DNA of 64,000 nucleotides. Source: GCA-2686265 sp036010965 (GTDB lineage Bacteria; Planctomycetota; UBA1135; GCA-002686595). The DNA lies in the NCBI GenBank assembly GCA_036010965.1, contig DASCMO010000059.1, forward strand, positions 14,117-78,116, given 5' to 3'. The notes beneath the pieces are model-generated. The model saw only the letters and a list, made by a program, of their open reading frames with translations, was not told the DNA's origin and did not search any database. The translations under genes were made by a program, and so were the position numbers. Of the stretch, positions 53,225 through 61,672 are shown one piece after another (within the stretch, counting starts at the first letter, position 1; every line of letters begins with the position of its first letter).

Positions 53225-54664
53225 ATGAAGACCTCATTGTTCCTTCGCGTCCTGTTCCTCCTGTCCGTCTCGGCGGTCGCCTTGGCGGGGGATTCCGATA
53301 CGGGGCACTGGCCTCAGTGGCGCGGCCCAAGCGGAGACGGCGTCGCCCCTTGTGCGGTCCCGACGAAATGGAGCACCGAGAAAAACCTGCGCTGGCGAGT
53401 TGATGTCCCCGGGCGTGGCTTCTCCAGCCCTGTCATCTGGGGCGACCGCATCTTTCTGACCACGGCCGTGGCCACCGAGGAGAGCGCACCGACCCGTGAG
53501 GCGGGAGGCGGAGGAGGAGCGCAGGAGCGCGGCAGGCCCGATGGGCGAGAACGAGAGGGAGGCCAGGGCCGCGGGAGGGGCGGCCGTCGCGGCGGGGGAG
53601 GTTTCGCCCCCGCGGCGGTCACCGAGCAGTCCTTTGAGGTGCTTTGCCTCGACCGCACTTCGGGCGAGGTGCTGTGGAGAGCGGTCGCCTGCGTCCGGAC
53701 GCCCCACGAGGGATTTCACGGCCAGTATGGGAGCTTCGCCTCGGCCTCTACCGTCACCGACGGCGAACATGTTTTCGCCTCCTTCGGTTCTCAGGGAGTG
53801 TACTGCTACACGGTCGAGGGAGATCAGGTCTGGGAGTTCAACCCAGAAGTCAAGATGCGCATGCGCCGTCAGTTTGGCGAGGGCTCGGCCCCTGTCCTCG
53901 TCGACGATCTGCTGGTGATCAAGTTCGACCACGAGGAGGACTCCTTCATCGTCGCCCTCGACAAGCGGAGCGGCGAGGAGCGCTGGCGCATTGATCGCGA
54001 CGAGATGTCCAGCTGGAGCCCACCGGTGCCCGTAGGGGTCGGTGAGGGCCGGCAGGTCATCGTGAGCGCGACCAACAGGACGCGCGGCTACGCTCTCTCC
54101 TCTGGCAAGACCGTCTGGGAGTGCGGTGGTCTAGGCGTCAACGCGATCCCGACGCCGGTGCTGTTCGAGAACAGCGTGCTCGTGATGTCCGGCTACCGAG
54201 ATCCATCTCTTATGGCCATCGAGCTCGGCGGTAAGGGGGATTTGACGGACAGCGACGCCGTGCTCTGGAGCACGACCCGCGGGCTGAGCTACACCGCCTC
54301 CCCCGTCCTGCACGACGGGCGCGTCTACGCCGCCATGGACCGCGGTTTCCTCAGTTGCTTCGACGCGAAGACAGGCGAGGCCCACTACACCCAGGAGCGC
54401 CTGCCCCGCGGCAGCACTCTCAAGGCCTCTCCGGTCGCGGCGGGAGAACACCTCTACGTCGCCACCGAGTCGGGCGACGTACACGTCCTCGCCCTCGGCG
54501 ACACGTTCGAGCTCGTGCGCACCAACTCGCTCGCCGGCCAGTTCTTCGTCTCCTCCCCCGCGGTCGCGCTCGGCGAGCTGTTCTTGCGAAGCCGAGAAGG
54601 CCTGTTCTGCATCGCGGAGGTCGCCGAGGCCAAGGAAGGTGGCGCCGAGGAGCAGGGAGGTTGA
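53225..54664 (+). CDS. PQQ-like beta-propeller protein with Arg/Gly-rich insertion
   Basis: A 479-residue secreted propeller. The signal peptide is LFLLSVSAVALAG, then HWPQWRGPSGDGVAP, the usual opening of this family. Between the first blades (residues about 88-130) lies a low-complexity stretch of Gly, Arg and Glu with repeated GRGGRR/GGGG blocks, absent from all other propellers in the window. The blades continue after it (VLCLDRTSGEVLW, IVALDKRSGEERW). GGGAG precedes ATG 53225. It converges with the next propeller, with 16 bp between the stops. Function unknown. Confidence 0.83.
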   Translation: MKTSLFLRVLFLLSVSAVALAGDSDTGHWPQWRGPSGDGVAPCAVPTKWSTEKNLRWRVDVPGRGFSSPVIWGDRIFLTTAVATEESAPTREAGGGGGAQERGRPDGREREGGQGRGRGGRRGGGGFAPAAVTEQSFEVLCLDRTSGEVLWRAVACVRTPHEGFHGQYGSFASASTVTDGEHVFASFGSQGVYCYTVEGDQVWEFNPEVKMRMRRQFGEGSAPVLVDDLLVIKFDHEEDSFIVALDKRSGEERWRIDRDEMSSWSPPVPVGVGEGRQVIVSATNRTRGYALSSGKTVWECGGLGVNAIPTPVLFENSVLVMSGYRDPSLMAIELGGKGDLTDSDAVLWSTTRGLSYTASPVLHDGRVYAAMDRGFLSCFDAKTGEAHYTQERLPRGSTLKASPVAAGEHLYVATESGDVHVLALGDTFELVRTNSLAGQFFVSSPAVALGELFLRSREGLFCIAEVAEAKEGGAEEQGG

Positions 54665-54680
54665 GGGGCGCTTCGTTCTT

Positions 54681-56120
54681 CTACTCGGGAGCGGTCGCGA
54701 AGCCGTAGAGGGCGGTCTCGGTGCGGACGATGACCAGTCCTTCGGCAAGTGCCGGCGTGGCCCAGACCGTCTCTCCCAGATCGCGTACGGAGACCACGCT
54801 CCACTCAGGGCCGGGATCGATGACAGCCAGGCGTCCGCGGTGGCTGGCGGTGAACAGCTTGCCGTCGGCGGCGACCGGCGAGGCGTAGTAGGTGTCCACG
54901 GCGCCATCGATGCGCGCGGTACGTAACACCTCGCCGTCGAGAGGATCGAGCGCCGTCAGGATCCCGCCCTCCTTCAGGATGTAGAGCAGGCCCTGGTAAA
55001 AGAGGGGCGAGGGGATGTTCGGCAAGGAGCGTCGCACGCGCCACAGAATGTCTGCCCCATCGAGAGCGCCCCGTCGCCCGAGTTGTACGGCGTGCAATCC
55101 GTTGCGGGAGGTGCCGCGGGCGAGCAGCAGCCCCCACTCCTCTCCGTCCAGGGCGCCGCTCTGGTCGAGGTCGGCGAGGAACCAGAGGGCCGAGAGACCG
55201 AGCTCCTCGACTTCCTCCTCGTCCAGCAGGGTGTCGCCGTCGCGGTCCCACTTGCCGAGGGCCTCATCGAAGAGCGTCTTGATGTCGCGCACGCCGAGAG
55301 TGGAGGGGGACGCCATCCATGAGTGGACGAAGAGGCGGTCATTGTGAAGGATCGGCACGCTCTTCGCCTGCCAGGCCATGCCGTCGAGCCACCAGGCCCG
55401 TGCGCCGCTCGCCAGGGAGTAGGCGCCGACACGGAAGGAGCCGGAGACGATGACTTCCGCGGGTCGGTCTTGTGGCGTGTACAGGATCGGTGTCGAGAAA
55501 CCGTGGGTGGCTTCGGGCCGCGATGTCTTCCAGCGTTGCTCTCCGCTGTCGCGATCTAGGGCCAGCAAGAACGAGGCTCCGTCCTGGTCGCACAGCAAGA
55601 GCACGAGTTCGCCCGCCACGACCGGCGAGGTCCCCATGCCGTAGGGCGTGCGGAAGGGTCCGAGGGGGTGTTCCCAGCGCAACTCTCCGGTGGAGTCGTA
55701 GGAGAGCAGGCCGAAGCTGTCGAAGAAGACGTAGACGTTCTCTCCGTCGGTGGTCGGCGTGGGCGAGGTGGGGGAGTTCTGTCCGCGGGGCAAGGCCGAG
55801 AGTTCGCGTGGGGATGCACGCTTCCAGAGAACCGTTCCGGTCCCCAGGTCGAGGCAGATCGTCACCGGTTGGGCACCTTCGCAGGCGGTCAGGTAGACGC
55901 GCTCGCCGTCGTGTACCGGCGAGGAGAACCCCGGGGGGATCTCGGTGCGCCAGGCGAGGTTGGTCTCGGGGTCCAGGTCGTCCGGGAGGCCCCTTGCCTG
56001 CGAGACGCCTGCCCCGTTGGGCCCTCGAAAGCGCCCCCATTCGGGGTCTTCCGACGACAGCCCTTGCGCCGAGACGCAGAGCGCGGCCACGCAGGCGGTG
56101 ATGAGTGGTCGGGGTGACAC
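54681..56120 (-). CDS. PQQ-like beta-propeller protein with inserted EF-hand pair
   Basis: A 479-residue secreted propeller. Its opening RFRGPNGAGVSQARGLP matches the same family. In the second half (about residues 285-325 from this start) two EF-hand loops interrupt the blades: DRDGDTLLDEEE and DLDQSGALDGEE. They have the Asp/Asn and Gly spacing of calcium loops. I chose GTG 56120, which gives the signal peptide PRPLITACVAALCVSAQG and lies 9 nt after TATACA. An in-frame ATG at 56159 would add 13 residues not typical of a signal. The EF-hand loops make calcium binding likely. Confidence 0.8.
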   Translation of the reverse strand: MSPRPLITACVAALCVSAQGLSSEDPEWGRFRGPNGAGVSQARGLPDDLDPETNLAWRTEIPPGFSSPVHDGERVYLTACEGAQPVTICLDLGTGTVLWKRASPRELSALPRGQNSPTSPTPTTDGENVYVFFDSFGLLSYDSTGELRWEHPLGPFRTPYGMGTSPVVAGELVLLLCDQDGASFLLALDRDSGEQRWKTSRPEATHGFSTPILYTPQDRPAEVIVSGSFRVGAYSLASGARAWWLDGMAWQAKSVPILHNDRLFVHSWMASPSTLGVRDIKTLFDEALGKWDRDGDTLLDEEEVEELGLSALWFLADLDQSGALDGEEWGLLLARGTSRNGLHAVQLGRRGALDGADILWRVRRSLPNIPSPLFYQGLLYILKEGGILTALDPLDGEVLRTARIDGAVDTYYASPVAADGKLFTASHRGRLAVIDPGPEWSVVSVRDLGETVWATPALAEGLVIVRTETALYGFATAPE

Positions 56121-56182
56121 GAACCAAGATGTATAGCCGGAATCGCCGAATTCGGCCATGAAACGACGCTCTCGACCCTCGC

Positions 56183-56203
56183 TGCCGGGTCACTCACCCG
56201 GCA
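56183..56203. repeat. Perfect hairpin, possible REP-like element
   Basis: TGCCGGGT (56183-56190) and ACCCGGCA (56196-56203) pair perfectly around the 5-nt loop CACTC. It lies 85 bp beyond the 3' end of the transposase fragment. RAYT genes are typically flanked by short palindromic REP sequences, so this may be one, or a simple terminator. A single copy was seen here. Confidence 0.4.
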
Positions 56204-56287
56204 CTTTCGCGAATAGGATCAGTCGGTGTCTGCGCCATCCGACGCGCAGGAGCCAGGTCCTTGCGACGGCAACGGGCCGGTCGAGGG

Positions 56288-56434
56288 TCACGTTCCCCTG
56301 AGAGTAGGCTGCCCCTGCCACCCGTCGAACCGGCAGCCCGAGGTGAAGATGTTGATCACGCTTCCGAGGCGCACGCCGTGGCGGGCGTTGTTCAGCACGT
56401 AGGCAGGGTGTGTCGGGCTTCTTTCGGCGTGCAT
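56288..56434 (-). pseudogene. C-terminal remnant of a REP-associated tyrosine transposase (RAYT)
   Basis: A 48-codon frame starting at ATG 56434 with strong G/C third-position bias. It reads AYVLNNARHGVRLG, then FTSGCRFDGW. This matches the C-terminal signature of RAYT/Y1-type transposases (YVLxNARxHG ... SSGxxFDGW). The N-terminal HUH domain and catalytic tyrosine are absent, and an in-frame stop lies six codons upstream of the ATG. It is therefore a decayed fragment, not an active element. The identification rests on motif memory; homology search would confirm it. Confidence 0.65.
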
Positions 56435-56531
56435 CGGTAGGAGTGCTCAGCTGATGACAGAGCACGGAGCGCAAGGGCGAGAGCGTATGATCCGGGCGTT
56501 CGTAGTGCCCTACCAAGCTGTCGGAGTGGAG

Positions 56532-59420
56532 ATGATGGGTTTGAGACACCGTGGACTGGTCCTTGCGCTCCTCGCACTCCTCGCCGCTTGCAGCGAGGAG
56601 GCGAGGCCGCCGGCGGTACGAGTTAGACTGTTCAACTTGATGGACCGTGCGCGCCTCGAAGGGGTGAGCGAGACCGTCGAGAAGGCAAGCGCGACGAGCG
56701 AGGTCGCGGCCTGGGATTTTGCTCGCTCCCAGCCGGCGGCGCTGTGGGTCGGAACGAACGGACGACGCGGCATCCGCTACGAGGAAGGCGGCGGCGAGCT
56801 GACCGTCGTGGACATCGAAGGCGGCGTGCAAGGGGGATGTGTGCGCATGGGGCCGGGGACGGAGAGCGACGACTCCCTGACCGCCGTGGTCACGCCGATC
56901 GCGGCGCTGGCGCGCGTGCGTGTGACGGGCCGGGTGCGACTCGAAGGCAACCCATCAGGGGATGAAGCCTCCTCGCGCGAGGTGCTGCGCGTCATCGAAC
57001 ACGCCGGCGACGTGAGCGATCCGGGGCGTGTCACGCGCTGGGGCCGGCGCTACTCGGTCACGCACCGCGTCTCGCGCCGCATCGACCCCTCGGGATGGGA
57101 CCGGTTCGAGCTGTCGTTCCTCACCGGCCACACCACCGGTTCGCTCGAGCTCCAGCTGTTGCACCGGACCGGCGGGAGCGAGGCGGCCGTCACGCGCTTC
57201 GATGACATCACGATCGATCAGACGCCGCTCTCCGACGCCGAGATCTACGCCGGCCTGCGCGAGAGCTATCGCCCGCGGGACGGACAGGCCGACACCACAC
57301 CCTGGCGTGTGCGCATCAGCCTGCGTGCCGCGAGCGGCAACCAGCAGGAGGTGCGCGACGCCGTGATCCTCCCCCCGCCGGCCAGTCTCTCCTTTCCCCT
57401 CACCATCCCCGCGCCCGCGACGCGGCCCGTCCTGCGCTTTCACTACGCGATGGCCCCGGAAGCCTTCTCCGCGCCCGGGGACGGCGCGCGGATCGAGGTC
57501 GATTTCACCGACGAGAGCGGGACGAGAACACATCTGGGCTCGCTCGCCTTCGACCCCAAGAACGAACGGGACCAGCGCGCGTGGATGGAGGCGCGCCTCG
57601 ACCTCGCGGCCGTCGCCGGCCGAGATGGCTGGTTGAGCTTCGCCTCGAAGGACGTCGATGACGAGCCCGACCCCCTCGATGCGGTCGTCCTCGCCACGCC
57701 GCGCATCGAGCCCGCAGAGCTGGCGCCCTCTGTCCCCAACGTCCTCCTGATCGGCGTCGACACCCTGCGCGCCGACCGCATGGGCGTCTTCGGCTACGGA
57801 CGCGACAACACACCCAACCTGAGCGCCCTCGGAGACGCAGGCGTGCGCTTTCCGATGACGCGCTCCCAGGCGCCGTGGACCCTGCCGTCCTTCTCGTCGA
57901 TCATGACCTCCTTGTATCCATCGGCCCACGGCGCCGGTCGCGGAGGGCACGACGAGTGGACACCGATCGATCCGACAACGGTCGCCCTGGCGGAAGTCCT
58001 CGCACGCGCAGGCTTTGAGACCCAGGGAATTGTGGCCAACGGACTGATCTCCCCGCAGTACGGCCTCGACCAGGGATTTGAGGGCTACTGCTCCGAGTGG
58101 GCCATGGAGTCCGCCGAGCGCGATACGCCGCAGGTGGCGGCTTTCGTGCGCGAGCACCAGACGACGCCCTGGTTCCTGTTCTGGCACATCATGGACCCAC
58201 ACCTGCCTTACTCGACCGAAGAGTCCTGGCGCGAGGAGTTCACGGACGAGGACTACGAGGGCCGATTCTCCTCCGAACGGCGGGCCTACGTGCCCTTCGA
58301 CGTGCTCGACCCGCGCCCCGGCCGCCGCTGGTTCGCCCACGAGGGACCGCCGCCTGCGCCCGAGTTGAGCGAGGCCGACCGGCGCTTCGTGGACGACTAC
58401 TACGTGGCGGAGATCGCCGAGATGGACGCCGCCGTTGGGCAGGTGCTGCAGGCCTTGCGGGAGAGCGGCCAGTGGGAGCGGACCATCATCGGCTTCATCG
58501 CGGACCACGGAGAGGGCCTAGGCGACCACGGCCACTATCACCACGGCTACACACTCTTCGACGACCAGGTCCACATCCCGATGTTGTTGCGTATCCCCGG
58601 GCGGGACGAGGGCCGGGTCGTCGAGCGTCCCGTGGCGGCGATCGACATGGCGCCCATGGTGCTGGGAGCACTCGGCTTGCCCGCGCCGGACGCCTTCCGG
58701 GGAGTTGATCGGCTGGCCGCCGACGCGCCGAACGGCGGTTCGTACTTCATCGAGTACCCGACCTATGACAGCTCGGCCCAGAAGGCCTGGATCGAGGGCG
58801 ACTTCAAGTACCTCCACGACCCGGTCTTCCACACCGAGGCGCTCTACGATCTGCGGGCCGATCCGGGCGAGCTGCACGACGTCATCGACGAGCATCCCGA
58901 GGTTCGAACGCGCGCGCGCGCGGAGCTCGACGCCTTCCGCTGGGAGCAACTGCAGAAGGGTCGATTCCATCTGCGCGTGCGCGGCCGCGCCGGGCAGCGC
59001 CTGACGGTGGCGGTGTCCACCGACGACCTGTTCGACGCCAACTTCGCCTGCCGCCCCCAGCGCCCTGAGACCGACTTCGTCCTGGACCTCGAGCGCCAGA
59101 ACCTGACCCTGGACACGACCCTGGAGTCGGATCGCTTCGAGCTGGTCTTCTGGTGCCGTGGGACCGACCTGGTGCTCGATGTGCAGCTCGAGGGAGCGCC
59201 GATTGTCGAGGGCGTGGCGCTCGGCGTTGAGGGCACGGGGCAGTCACCGCCTGTGGCTCTCGCCCGCGAAGCGGTCCCGCGAGCTGCAAGCACCGATGTT
59301 CCCTGGCCGGGAACCGGAGCCGCGGTCCTGTGGCTGGAGACGGGCGTGGGCGAAGTGCTGCCCGTCATCCCCTCGCCCGAGGAGATCGAGGTGCTCGAGC
59401 AACTGGGCTACACGCGCTGA
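56532..59420 (+). CDS. Sulfatase-fold lipoprotein with Thr at the catalytic position
   Basis: A 962-residue exported protein. The lipobox LLAACSEE puts the lipidated Cys at residue 20. Residues about 30-390 form beta-rich, carbohydrate-binding-like modules. The alkaline-phosphatase-superfamily domain starts near 395 with NVLLIGVDTLRADRMG. The segment normally holding the formylglycine Cys reads APWTLPSFSSIM, giving Thr450 in its place. ADHGEGLGDHGHYHHG is a late metal site. Thr is the nucleophile in LtaS/EptA-type phosphotransferases, so phospho-group transfer or hydrolysis is as likely as sulfatase activity. ATG 56532 was chosen over 56454 for the lipoprotein signal. Confidence 0.85.
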   Translation: MMGLRHRGLVLALLALLAACSEEARPPAVRVRLFNLMDRARLEGVSETVEKASATSEVAAWDFARSQPAALWVGTNGRRGIRYEEGGGELTVVDIEGGVQGGCVRMGPGTESDDSLTAVVTPIAALARVRVTGRVRLEGNPSGDEASSREVLRVIEHAGDVSDPGRVTRWGRRYSVTHRVSRRIDPSGWDRFELSFLTGHTTGSLELQLLHRTGGSEAAVTRFDDITIDQTPLSDAEIYAGLRESYRPRDGQADTTPWRVRISLRAASGNQQEVRDAVILPPPASLSFPLTIPAPATRPVLRFHYAMAPEAFSAPGDGARIEVDFTDESGTRTHLGSLAFDPKNERDQRAWMEARLDLAAVAGRDGWLSFASKDVDDEPDPLDAVVLATPRIEPAELAPSVPNVLLIGVDTLRADRMGVFGYGRDNTPNLSALGDAGVRFPMTRSQAPWTLPSFSSIMTSLYPSAHGAGRGGHDEWTPIDPTTVALAEVLARAGFETQGIVANGLISPQYGLDQGFEGYCSEWAMESAERDTPQVAAFVREHQTTPWFLFWHIMDPHLPYSTEESWREEFTDEDYEGRFSSERRAYVPFDVLDPRPGRRWFAHEGPPPAPELSEADRRFVDDYYVAEIAEMDAAVGQVLQALRESGQWERTIIGFIADHGEGLGDHGHYHHGYTLFDDQVHIPMLLRIPGRDEGRVVERPVAAIDMAPMVLGALGLPAPDAFRGVDRLAADAPNGGSYFIEYPTYDSSAQKAWIEGDFKYLHDPVFHTEALYDLRADPGELHDVIDEHPEVRTRARAELDAFRWEQLQKGRFHLRVRGRAGQRLTVAVSTDDLFDANFACRPQRPETDFVLDLERQNLTLDTTLESDRFELVFWCRGTDLVLDVQLEGAPIVEGVALGVEGTGQSPPVALAREAVPRAASTDVPWPGTGAAVLWLETGVGEVLPVIPSPEEIEVLEQLGYTR

Positions 59421-59635
59421 TCCACAGCGCTCGGCCCGTATCCCGTCTCGCGAGCGGATGCGAGAATCTCGCCCTGCTGGTAGGCTCTGACCTTCGAGGC
59501 ATCGCTGCCGTGTCGTCGTGGTCGGGAGGAGATCATCTGCGATGAAGCGCCTCCGTGCGCCGCATCCCGTCCGCAGGGTCCGACTCCTGTCGCGACCCTG
59601 GTTCGGTGCGGTATGAGGCCTTCGTGGAGGAGATC

Positions 59636-60337
59636 ATGACGCGCAACTTGTTGTTCGTCCTGGCCTTGGCGGGCTGCGCCGCCACGGCACAGGACATCGG
59701 TCCATCCGGCCACGGGATCGTCGAGGTCGAGGGCTGGACCGTTTCGCTCGACCGCTCGCTCCTGGACGGCCGGAGCCGCGCCCTGGGTGAAGAGGTGATC
59801 GAGGCGCTCGCCGGCGAGCTGGCGGAGATCAGCGCGACCCTGCCGCAGCGTCGCGTGGTCGAGCTGCAGCGCTTCCCGATCCGGATCGACGCGGACCACC
59901 CCCTCGAACGCATCCAGTACCACCCGAACGTCGACTGGCTGATCGAGCACGAGCACGACCCGACCCTGGTCAAGTCGGTGCACATCCCGCGCGCGGCGCA
60001 GTTCGTCGAACTGGTGCGCTCGGGCAGCCAGCCCTGGGTCATGCTGCACGAGTTGGCCCACGCCTGGCACGATGCGATCCTGGGTTTTGACCACGAGCCG
60101 GTTCGCCGGGCCTGGGAGTCGGCGGTGGCCTCGAAGCGCTTCGAGTCGGTCGTGCACGTTTCTGGCGAGCCGCGCCGCCACTACGGCCTGACCAACCACA
60201 TGGAGTACTTCGCGGAGACCAGCGAAGCCTACTTCGGGAAGAACGACTACTTCCCGTTCGATCGCGCCGAGCTGGCGGAAGTCGACCCGCTCGGCTTGCA
60301 GGCGGTCGAGGCCGCCTGGCGAGTCGATTCCCAATAG
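59636..60337 (+). CDS. Small exported zinc metallopeptidase-like protein
   Basis: A 233-residue protein with a lipobox-like signal (LALAGCAATA). The zinc motif is HELAHAWH, with His138, Glu139 and His142; Glu194 in MEYFAETSEAYF is the probable third ligand. Spacing and style recall lethal-factor-like (M34/ATLF) and related planctomycete metallopeptidases. GGAGGAG lies directly before ATG 59636, a strong ribosome-binding site. The 215-bp gap upstream contains a 13-nt palindrome (GCGAGAATCTCGC at 59460-59472) and TAGGCT at 59481-59486. Substrate unknown. Confidence 0.8.
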   Translation: MTRNLLFVLALAGCAATAQDIGPSGHGIVEVEGWTVSLDRSLLDGRSRALGEEVIEALAGELAEISATLPQRRVVELQRFPIRIDADHPLERIQYHPNVDWLIEHEHDPTLVKSVHIPRAAQFVELVRSGSQPWVMLHELAHAWHDAILGFDHEPVRRAWESAVASKRFESVVHVSGEPRRHYGLTNHMEYFAETSEAYFGKNDYFPFDRAELAEVDPLGLQAVEAAWRVDSQ

Positions 60338-60347
60338 GCCGCCTTCT

Positions 60348-60506
60348 TCACGAGTCCGCCGCGCGCTGCAGCTCGTGGTAGATGCCGGCGCCCCGGCCAC
60401 CGAAGGACTCACGGGCCTCGTCGGGTCGTCGTGCATGACAACCGGCAACTACCGCGGCTAGGAGAAGCGCCAGGAACTTGAGCGGGAGCTCCAAGGGGAG
60501 GTCCAT
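60348..60506 (-). CDS. 52-residue putative small lipoprotein
   Basis: A short frame encoding MDLPLELPLKFLALLLAAVVAGCHARRPDEAR-like sequence in which KFLALLLAAVVAGC is a clear lipobox (Cys23). The mature part is only about 30 residues. It lies between two plus-strand genes, convergent with the metallopeptidase (10 bp) and divergent from the HupE-like gene (58 bp). The longer open frame to 60614 overlaps that gene and is not needed. Function unknown. Confidence 0.5.
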   Translation of the reverse strand: MDLPLELPLKFLALLLAAVVAGCHARRPDEARESFGGRGAGIYHELQRAADS

Positions 60507-60564
60507 GCTAGCTTGGATCTCACCGCGCCGATGTGCAATCGGCGCTTCCTCACCTCGCACGGAC

Positions 60565-61668
60565 ATGTTCCTCCCGCTCCTACTCGCTCTTGTGTTCGGC
60601 TCGGGCCATCCCAACTCGATGAGCAGCTCTCTGGTGCGCGTGGAGGGCGCCGAGGCACAGGTTCACCTGCGCTGCCAGGTGCTCTCCTACCTGGAGGTCA
60701 TCCAGGGTCTGGATGCGAACGCGGATGGAACGGTGAGCGCCGACGAGGTCGAGGCTCGCCGCCAGGCGATCTTCGACTACGCGCGCGGGCACTACATCGT
60801 GATCACCGGCAGCGATCGGGAGCACCGGGGGGGAGAGGCGCTGCTCGCTGAACTCGAGAGTCTGTCCCTGGACAAGGCGGGGCCCGGTGACCCTCTCGGC
60901 TTCGGTGCGGGCGCGATCGAGCTGACCATGACCTTCCCGGCACGGGTGTCGATCAGCGACCTGATGCTGGACGTCACGCTCTTCTGGGAGACGAGCCCCG
61001 ACCACATCGATCTGGCGACGATCGAATGGCCAGACGGCGTCACGGACCACTTCACCCTGAGCCGCGCCGGCTCCACCGGCCGTTCGGACCCCCAGGGGCG
61101 GGGCGCCTTCGGGGTCTTCCTGAAGATGGGCTGGGCCCACATTCTCGACGGATGGGATCACCTGTGCTTCGTTCTCGCCCTGGTGCTGTGCTCCCGCAAG
61201 TTGCGCTCGCTGCTCGCCGTCGTGACGGCCTTCACCCTTGCTCACTCCCTGAGCCTGGGCCTCTCGGCCCTGGGCGTGCTGCAATTCTCCGCCCATGCAC
61301 GCTTCATCGAGGCGGCCATCGCACTCTCGATCGCCTACGTCGCCGTCGACAACCTCGTGTATCCGCGCCTGACACGCCCGCGCTGGCTCGAGGCATTCGT
61401 CTTCGGCCTGATCCATGGGCTGGGGTTCGCCGGATTCCTGGGTGAGTCGCTCCTGCGCGAACACGCTCGGGCGATGGCGCTCTTCTCATTCAACCTGGGC
61501 GTCGAGCTGGGGCAGGTGGCCGTCGTCCTGGGGGTCGTGCTCATCCTGCGCGTCCTGCCGCGAAAGGCCGAGGAGGAGGACCCGTTCCTGGCGCCGATGC
61601 TCGTGCGTCGCGTCGGATCGGTGATCGTCGCCCTGCTGGGCTTCACCTGGTTCTTTCAGCGCATCTGA
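60565..61668 (+). CDS. HupE/UreJ-like membrane protein with large N-terminal domain
   Basis: A 367-residue protein. A signal precedes an extracytoplasmic domain that contains the EF-hand-like loop DANADGTVSADE (about residue 50). The membrane part (from about residue 190) has the family segments HILDGWDHLCFVLAL and FVFGLIHGLGFAGFLGE. HupE/UreJ proteins are linked to nickel or cobalt uptake, and the His-containing HxxDGxDH motif is the proposed metal site. No hydrogenase or urease genes are nearby. ATG 60565 was chosen for the signal; upstream sequence overlaps the small lipoprotein gene. Confidence 0.83.
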   Translation: MFLPLLLALVFGSGHPNSMSSSLVRVEGAEAQVHLRCQVLSYLEVIQGLDANADGTVSADEVEARRQAIFDYARGHYIVITGSDREHRGGEALLAELESLSLDKAGPGDPLGFGAGAIELTMTFPARVSISDLMLDVTLFWETSPDHIDLATIEWPDGVTDHFTLSRAGSTGRSDPQGRGAFGVFLKMGWAHILDGWDHLCFVLALVLCSRKLRSLLAVVTAFTLAHSLSLGLSALGVLQFSAHARFIEAAIALSIAYVAVDNLVYPRLTRPRWLEAFVFGLIHGLGFAGFLGESLLREHARAMALFSFNLGVELGQVAVVLGVVLILRVLPRKAEEEDPFLAPMLVRRVGSVIVALLGFTWFFQRI

Positions 61669-61672
61669 CCAG

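Larger units (their letters stand above)
56121..56531. other. 411-bp divergent intergenic region
   Basis: This gap separates the minus-strand EF-hand propeller from the plus-strand sulfatase-fold lipoprotein. It contains a perfect 8-bp hairpin and the decayed transposase fragment described below. The part next to the sulfatase gene (56435-56531) has no strong sigma-70 box, and I see no further gene. Confidence 0.6.

Noticed and set aside
56190..56831. 213-codon minus-strand frame over the intergenic gap and the sulfatase-fold gene start
   Set aside because: It overlaps the lipoprotein signal region on the other strand and has no homology. Only the separate 48-codon frame in this gap shows a family signature.
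59460..59472. GCGAGAATCTCGC palindrome as an operator
   Set aside because: Short, single copy and without a visible promoter pair; kept only as a note in the metallopeptidase entry.
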